64,000 nucleotides of DNA from Cinclus cinclus (lineage: Eukaryota; Chordata; Aves; Passeriformes; Cinclidae): positions 7,354,602 through 7,418,601 of the forward strand of contig NC_085055.1 of the NCBI RefSeq assembly GCF_963662255.1, in the 5' to 3' direction. A program made the translations under genes and the position numbers. Of this stretch, positions 41,301 through 50,300 are shown one piece after another (position 1 is the stretch's first letter; each line of letters begins with the position of its first letter). The notes below the pieces were generated by a model. The model worked only from the letters and a program-made list of their open reading frames with translations, was not told the DNA's origin and did not search any database.

Positions 41301-44300
41301 AGTGTGTGTTAAGTTTGTATCATTTGAGCCCTTGCCCTGCCAATGCAGCATAACCTCTGCTTCTCACAGTGGCTTCCTGTTTATCTGTTTCTTGTGCTTG
41401 ATCACTGCTTTCATTATCTTGAGGTCCAATTTGTCCCCGTTTCTTCTGCAATAATTTTGATCTCTGCCAGAAGTAGAGGTTTATACATTTTCTGCTAGGA
41501 TTTGCCTGATTTGATTAAAAGGTGCAGGAGCTGGTGGTGCTATCATTTCATGTATTGCCTAAAAATTGCACATGAAAGGACTGAGGTGTTGGTATAAAAT
41601 GGAAGTTGTACTCTTAAGCTGTTGTTACTGACTAGATGCTGATATTCTTTCCTTAGTTCTACACTTATGCTGTTGCTAATTTGAATTTCAGCACCTCAAT
41701 TAACAGTTAATTTCCATAATTTAAAAATAAAGCTGTGAGAGAGCATTTGCAGGAGTTCTCCCCAGTAACCAGAGCCACTGTCCTATCTTGGAAAGCATTG
41801 TAGATGAACTGTGGCCAGAAGCCAGCATTCTGGAAAGAGAGTGCTCTGGTTGTAAAATCACTTGCAGTGTTTGTGCAAAGCCCCATCCAACCTGGCCTTT
41901 GAACACTTCCAGGGATGGGGCATCCATTTTGACATCTCAGAACATCTTGAAGTAACATAAAAAAATGTTTTATTTGTTACTGATGCTTTGCTTTTATACT
42001 GAATTTTGTCTCTGGGCATTTCACTCAATTATTCCTTTATGATTTAGTTCAAAACTAGATTAATCTTGTCTTTATTGTTCTCTTCTTGAAAATAAGTTTA
42101 TTTGGAAGACTGGCAACTGTTGCTACAAGGTTTTATTTTTAACATGCTGTATTCACAAATAAATTCCATTTTTTAAATTCATTTCCAGACTGCTGATGCA
42201 GTAAAAAAGGCCAGAAGTTACTTGGAATTTGTGGAGGATTTTATTCAAGTTCCCAGAAATCTTGTTGGTATGTAATACTGCTAAAACTTGAAAAGTTGGG
42301 AAAAGGGAGCTTAATCATAACTTTGCCAAGAGGATTAGGTACCAGTACAGTATTTGATTTCTCCATTTAAGTAGAAAGTGGTTAATCTTTTAAAACTATG
42401 TATCAGAATTGTTATGAAATTGGATATGTTGTTGCTGCATAATACTTTGTCAGGATTTTAGCACTTAAACTGACTTGATTGCAAACTTGTACCACCTAAT
42501 TTAATGGTAATACTTGAAGTTCAGATTCTAGTGAAAAAATGTGCTTTACTAAATTGACTTCTTAAAAGTGCTGAAGCTGAGTTCCAGAGTTTAGTCTGGG
42601 AATATTCCAGCTGAGTTGCAGGAATGACACAAGACAGTTCTGCACTGCTCCCTCCTGGGTTAGGTTTGTCACAGGTGGTGGCTGGATGCTGGTGAGCTCT
42701 TATATAAATCAGCAGTGCTCATAGGTCTCAGCTTCAGTCTCAAAATAGACATTTTTCCATGTTGCAGCTTTATGAAGGTGTAGCATGGTCTGGTAGGTTG
42801 TGTACTGAAGATCACCTAAAGGTGTGAGGTTAGTTGTGCTCTACTTGAAGACACAGATGTCTTCCCCTAGTCTGGTCTTCACAGGGAACTTTTTTCCTCT
42901 TCCCCCATTCTCCTTCCTTTATCCTGCTTTTTACTCAAGTCTGGCAGCTCCCTGCTCCCCATGCCCAGCTTGTGGGCAATGTGGGCATGGAGGCAGTGTT
43001 AAACTTGGAAGTATTGTGCCTGACTGAACAGCTTGGATTATCCAGAGGAGAAGGGAGAACCCGGGCTTTAACCTGCTGTGGTTTGAGACTTGGAGCCTGC
43101 ATAATTATAAATAAGGTTTTTTAAATAATTCTTGTGCACACTCCTATGACTTAGACTTTCAGGGTGACCAGTTTAGGGTGTAATGGGGTTATGCTTTTTC
43201 ATATGGGTTTTTTTTTTAATATGACTTGTGTAAATTGTGTGTCTGATGCAACTTAATGGTTTTCTCATCTGCCTAATATTAAAACTCATTTTAACATTCA
43301 ACGAATTACTCACTAGTTTATGTATGAACAAATTTTTTTCTGCAGTCTTGTTCAATAAGTCTGTTTAATCCAGGGAATTTTGCTAAACCTGGTATTCTAC
43401 AATCTTGAGTTTTGAGGAGCATTTAGAGAGCATTCATTAATGTGAATCCCCATGTGAAATCCCACCTGTTAATATGTGTCCCACACAAGAATCAGGGCAG
43501 ACATCACAGCGGTGTGTGTAACTGAAAATGCTGTTGTTAAACAGTTACAGTGCCAGTTTCTGATGGAGGCAAATGTCCTGCCCACATCACCTGTGGGCAC
43601 ACGGGTGAGCAGACAGATATTTATTTAGCTACACTTAATGAAGACACACAGCTCAGTATAGTGCTCATCAGTGACTCCACTACGGAAAGATAAAAACCCA
43701 GACCTGCTGAGCTGTTTGAGCTGTTGAGGAAGGGAAACAAACTTTTAGTATTTTTGCACATTACTTTATATCATATTGATATTTGCTATAAAGATCGTTC
43801 CTTATGGAGTACTCCGTCAACAGTTCTGGCTTTTGCCCTTTTTAAAAGTTATTCTGCCTCCTTTGCTCCTAATTTAAATATAAATGTTCTTAAGTGCCAT
43901 ATATCTAGCTGTGATGAAGAAATGTTCGCACATAATTTTAGTCTAAGAGCTAAAGTCTTCTAGTAAAAAGACAGCCTAGGAGTCACTTTTTTGAGATTTG
44001 AACATACAAGTTTTGAAGAACCTTTTGGTTTGGATCCCATGCATGATCTCAAAATAGGTATTTTAAAGGTAATATGGAAAGCACTACACAAGGCTGTTGT
44101 AAAGGCAGAATTTTTTAAGAGGCTTCAACAAATGTATAAGCCTATTAAAATCTCAGGAAAGATTAAATGAGGGTACATGTAGAGTCAAGGGGTCCAATTA
44201 ATTTTGATACATAAATCTAAAATAAGAATTTGCAAAACTCTTGTACCATCTTATTCTTCGGTTCTATTAGAAGCCTGTGTGGAGTGGTGGTCTTTAACAT

Positions 44301-47300
44301 GCTTGTTATTATGCATATAGAGAGAATTCAATTTTAAACATTTTTACCCATTTTCTCTGACACGGTGTGGGGTATTCTTTGGGGGGTTTATGTATAAAAT
44401 ATCAATAAACATATTAAAATACTTTGCACATGGGTGCAAAATTAACCGTTCTTTCCCTCTGAAGGAAAAGTTATTGGAAAAAATGGAAAAGTGATTCAGG
44501 AGATTGTAGACAAGTCTGGAGTCGTCAGGGTGAGAATTGAAGGAGACAATGAAAATAAGCTGCCCCGTGAAGACGTAAGTACTTTATTCTTTCCTGCTGT
44601 GACTAGGTTTTTATTTTCAAACCCAATTTTATTTCAAAACATGTGGATATAGAGAGCATTAGTTCTGAACTGGCATCGTGCAGTAGACTTTATATGAAGT
44701 AATTCAAGGAAGGTTTTTGCTGCTGAATTAAGGTTGTTGTTGGATTTTTTTTTTAATTCTTTTTCCTATATGTACTTGGCCTTTATAAATAATTTAGGAT
44801 TTGGTAGTGTTAAGTGTCCATGAATTTTAAATAGATAAGGACAAAAGGTAAAAGCTTGTAAAGGTGCTTGGTCTTGTAAAGTTGCTTTAATAAACCACCT
44901 TCTTGGTAAGCTGTGGATGCTTCGTGAACATGGGATGTCAGGTTACCTCAGCTCCAGTAGAGGTTGTTAGGAAAGCTGGACAGTCTGAAGCTGCTGCTGT
45001 CACCCCAGCTTGAGCTATTTCTAGGTGTCTTTGCAACCAAAGGGTCAGTTGCTACCTTTGTTTAGCTCACTTCAGTAATTTCATACATCTCTTTATATAA
45101 TCTAAACAGAAATCATTATTTCAGTGATGATGTTCTCCCTGATAAAAAGCTTTGATGTTTTGTTCCTGTAGGGAATGGTACCATTTGTGTTTGTTGGTAC
45201 TAAAGAAAGCATTGGCAATGTCCAAGTTCTGTTGGAATATCACATCGCATATCTAAAGGTGAGTGTGTTTCAGGAGGGAGAATCTGTAGAGGAAACTTGG
45301 GTTGAAGTAACAGAAATTGTGAGCCACAGCTTTGGTGGGATTTGCAGTTGTTAAATTGTTCCTCTGTATATCAGGATTTAAAGCTTGGTGCCTTGAGCCC
45401 TTGCCCATGGGTATGATGGACCTGTAAATACCTTGTCATGGTTACTTGGTTCTGTTGGGGTAGAAAGAATCAGACTGTAAAGAATAGGCCTTTAAGGGAC
45501 ATTTGGGAACTAGCACAAAATTTTTCGTCTGTGTTTTCTGCTGTTCTCGGGTTAATGCTCTGTTGGGATAGGATGGAATTTCTAATAGAGAACAGTAATA
45601 CAGTGTGGTGTTAGAAAAATTACCTGTTTAGATTGGGTTGCTTTGTGATGTTAACAGAGATAATGAGTTTGAATTGTGTTCTCTTACCAGTTTCCTTTCT
45701 TCTCCTAAATTTTACTGGCAAAACTTGCTGAACTGTCACTAAGAGAGGTGGTAGTAGTAGTAGTCTTTAAGCCAAGTTTTCTACATAGTGGTGAAAGTTT
45801 TTAAATCTCTTTTGAAACTCAGTGATAGCTCATTTTGAATTTCATTATTTGTTGTTACGTTCCAGGTGGTGTTAATTCTCCTTCTGGGATGATTATTTTC
45901 AATATGACTGGGTGGGGAATGGTGTCCTGTGAGGGATGTTTGTCAGCAACCTTCTCCATGGTTTTTGTTTCTTTGTATGTAGGAGGTGGAACAGCTAAGA
46001 CTGGAAAGGCTTCAAATTGATGAACAGCTGCGCCAGATTGGGATGGGCTTCAGGCCTTCCTCGACTCGAGTTCCTGAGAAGGAGAAGGGTTACACCACTG
46101 ATGAGAGCACCCTCTCCTCAGTGCAAGGCTCCAGGTCCTACAGCGGGCGGGGCAGAGGCCGCCGAGGCCCCAGTTACACCTCTGGTTATGGTGAGTGCCC
46201 TCCAGCGAGCTCTCAGGGTGCCTCTCAACCCAAAACTGTCTCTGCAGTTCTTTGTGTTCAGGGTACTGGAGTGAAGACAGGGTTGGAAATTCAGAATTGC
46301 CGTGTTATTTTGTTCCTAGCTCAAAACACCTTGTTAGGTTTGCAATCCTGAAGTTAAGTTTGGAACTGAAAAGTTAACAAACTGAGCTCTGGAAACATCT
46401 TGTCCTTCTGTGCTAGTTACATAGTAAGTGACATCACAAAAGCTGGGAAGAGAGCTAGAGATACTTTACAGGAGACAGGAATTTTTAAAAAAAATCTGAA
46501 ATGAGCATTATCTCTTTTGATTGAGAAGGAGAAAAATTGGTTGTCTGTGATCATGGCCATCTTAGCAGCGTATTTCTGAAAAGTGAACCAGGATGACTTA
46601 AAATGGAGACAGAACAAAATCCTGTGGGTTTTTTCATTTGGTCAGGAACTAACTGGATTTGTTTGAAGGTACAGTGAAGTATTCTGATGCATTTCTCAAT
46701 TAAAAAGCACTGTTCAGCTCCTGACAGGTGTGCACATTGCTGGCTTGTCCAAATAGAGACACTGAGACTCTGCATTACTATATAGACATATTTCACAAAA
46801 AAGGTACAATGTTATTTATTCGTTAATTAATGAATTAATAATTAATTTATTAATTAATGCAATAAATTAGTCTGGATATCTACATGTAGCTCATTTCTCT
46901 TAAAAAATCAGACACCTTTTGGGTTTTACAGCCTGTCCCTGGTTACAGCTTCCTGCATCCTGCCAAGTGTTAGTAGTGTTGATTCTGATGATGATGTTAG
47001 TAACTTTGGTTTTTATTATTTCCCAATAAACTGACTGAACTGAAAGAAAACTTGTTCACTTTGCTTATATATACACACACTGTGATTGGGAAAACTTAAA
47101 AGTATTTTTTTCCTCTCAAAATGGCAAGAATCACATGTAAGCCATATGGATCTAAAATTTTATATTCCAGCCTGGGTAGTAGAGGGAGTTCCTGGATACC
47201 TAAAGTAAGTAATAGGTGTTGGGTTTTCAGGTAGTAGGAAGCGGTGTGGGTTTGGGTACTCAGAGATGCTGGGTGTTAGGGATGCTGTTGAATATGGACA

Positions 47301-50300
47301 GTGAAATTGTTCAAGCAGCATTAGAGCATCCAGAAGGGGTTGCTTAGCAACAGCCATCGGCTGTAAAGTGGCAAAGTTGTCCTTGGGAATTTCAGAGAAG
47401 TTGCCTAGAAACTGCACCAAATGCCTGCAGTGTGTAGACAAAGAGAGGAAACGCTGCTAAATCCTTGGTTTATCTGTGTAAAGAAATTACAGATTTGGTG
47501 ATCTTTCAGCCCTTATTTCAGATGTTAGTACAAACTTAAATTGAGAATCTTACTTAAGTAACTTCTGATCTATATTTTATGTGTGTATATATTTTTATAT
47601 ATGAGTATATATAAATATTAAAATATATCTGATTGTGTAGTTGTGTGTGTATTAGTGTATGTATATATATTTATGCATTGTATTGTTTCCAAAAATAACA
47701 TTCATATCTGACCAGCTGTGCTGGCTGGAATACTTCTGTGAGGATAGGAAACCAGACTATAATCCCCAAATTAATATTAATTTCCAATTTTCTTTTCCTT
47801 CTCATACAAGGTACAAATTCTGAGCTCTCTAATCCCTCTGAAACAGAATCTGAGAGAAAAGATGAACTTAGTGACTGGTCCTTGGCAGGAGAAGATGACA
47901 GGGAGAGCAGGCACCAACGTGACAACAGACGCCGTCCTGGGGGACGAGGACGCAGCGTGTCTGGAGGGCGTGGGCGCGGGGCACCTCGTGGTGGAAAGTC
48001 ATCCATTAGCTCTGGTACTGTGTTCCAAATGGGCTTTGAATTGAGATTTTCTTCCTGGCAGTTCTCTGTGTAATCTTACTCTTTTAAATACTCCATTCTG
48101 ACATTATCATCTTAATACCTTGGAATTTCAGTGCAGTTGTGTGGTGGTTGTGTCATACAGCATGTTTTAGATTTTTGTTTATTTTCTATTCACAGTGATG
48201 CTAATTTCCTTGCTCTACTGCTCACACATAATAATGTTATTTGCAAGGTTGGTAAATCTTTGGCATGTTGCCTATGACTGCCTTCTGAGGTCAGCTTATG
48301 TTTAGATATAGAATGAAAGAAGAAATCATTGATTGGAAGTTTATCAGAATCTATGCTATTACGACACTGAGTGTCAGAAGTACCATACAACCAGAGTGTA
48401 AGGTGTGTTTTATATACTTAGCAGTTTTGAGTAAATGGTCTCAAAATGTCACCTTGAAAATCTTTGTGGTTGAAATAGTGCAAGTGCAAATTGGGCTGTT
48501 GCGGTGCCCCAGAATTGTTCCTTTTGAGTTAAGAGTCAGAGGATCTAGTTTGAGATCAAATACTGCAGCTCTGTGTGTGACACCTTTGCTTGAGGTTGTT
48601 CTGTGGTTTGAAACTTTCAGGCACAGCTGTAATCAGCCTGGAAATAGTTACACATCTCTGCAGTATCTTAGATGGACACTTTGTGTTTGTTTAGTGCTTA
48701 AAGACCCGGACAGCAACCCTTACAGCTTGCTGGATAACACGGAGTCAGACCAGACCGTGGACACGGACGCCAGCGAGTCCCACCACAGCAGCAACCGCCG
48801 CAGGAGGTCACGCCGGCGAAGGACTGATGAAGATGCTGTTCTTATGGATGGAATGACAGAGTCTGATACAGCTTCTGTTAATGAGAATGGTTTAGGTATG
48901 TAAATGGTTGGATGGTAGTCCCAGAGCAAGCTAAGAAATAAATGTGTTGTCCCTGTAAGTGTAGTGAAGCCCTTGTTTGTTTTTGTAAGTGACAAATCGT
49001 TGTTCTGTTCAAGGTTGCTGTCTGATTAAAGAAAGACTCCTTCCTTGGCAGTGCCATGGAATCTTCTGTTTACTGAGCTCCACTAGCCTTTTCATGTGCC
49101 TTTTTTGTAAAAGCTGTCTGATGGAGACACCAAAGACTTGACTTGTTGTTTCTCATTGGTACTGCTGCTTTGATAGAAACAGTACTGTCAGATCACTGTT
49201 CTCTTTTGTCCTTGGTAACCTCAGTCTTGGTGTGGGGAAGCTCCTTAAGTAGCTGTTAATTTGTCTCTACCCAGCTTCTACTTAAGAACTTTCCTTCAGT
49301 AAATTCTCTCCGTACTCACTGGGATAAGAATACAATCTGTTGCTTAATGTAGAAAAAAAAAATCTGGGTTATGTTGCTAAAATTTGACGTATGGTTACTT
49401 AATAAATGAAATCTGAGGTCATTAAGCATGTGCCTAAATGTTTTAATGAACCAAGAACAAAAAGTAAAACCTAGCTTTTGTGTTACTGTGTATGCTTTCA
49501 GTATAAAATTATCTTTTAGCTTTTCTGTCTTAGTCTCTGTCTTTAACAGAAGCCATTTTAAATGCCCCATGCTGAAATTGCTGAAGAATTTATTTATTTT
49601 ATGATCAGAAATAGTTCATTATAAACTTTGCAATTGCAGATGATAGTGACAAAAAACCCCAGCGACGCAATCGTAGCCGCAGGCGTCGCTTCAGGGGTCA
49701 GGCAGAAGATAGACAGCCAGGTAATTCGAGTGGAGCTGTGGGTAATCTCAGGTCAAAAGCATGAGAGAATGTTGTGTCTGCTGTTTTACATAGAGCTGCA
49801 TAATACCAAAAGGTTACTCAATAACTAATAAGACTACTAGATAAAGATGAAAGACATTTCTTCTACTAGGAAAACTTCTAAAATTTGTCTAATGAAACTA
49901 ATTGAAGTCTAACTTTTTGCTTGGACATACAAGTTACGCTTCTGATCCAGTTCTCACTGAAGTCAATGGCCAAAGTGCTGTTGAGTTCTGTGGTCCAGGA
50001 TCACGACAAACATGAAGGTTCATGGTCTGCACTCACTGCATCTGTGCGCTTGCACTGACTGGGACACAACCTTTTCAGCACTGGCTGAGCAGCAGTGTTG
50101 GAGGGCCAGGATGTGGGTCCTGGCAGAGCTCAGTGAGGGAACTCACGTGGGGTTTGCCAGCCCCACACCTGCATCACACTGCTGCTCTCAGTCCTTGGCT
50201 GTTGGGAATAGTTTAAGTCATCTGCAAATTGAGGGTGGGAAGGAGGAGGAATTTAAGTGAAATTGCATGTTTCCAGTTTTTTGTTGTTGTGGCTTGTTGC

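Larger units (their letters stand above)
46191..47810 (+). other. FXR1 intron 12
   Basis: 1.6 kb AT-rich intron containing a TTAATTAAT-type low-complexity block (46,811-46,868) and a TATATA/TGTGTG microsatellite (about 47,575-47,678). No extra exon was recognised. Confidence 0.65.

Noticed and set aside
45124..45141. C-box-like GTGATGA with CTGA nearby in intron 10
   Set aside because: The two boxes are only about 10 nt apart and no second D box follows before exon 11.
46985..47042. Possible C/D-box snoRNA in intron 12 (TGATGATG followed by CTGA motifs)
   Set aside because: The spacing of about 45 nt is too short, there is no closing terminal stem, and I know of no snoRNA at this place in FXR1.
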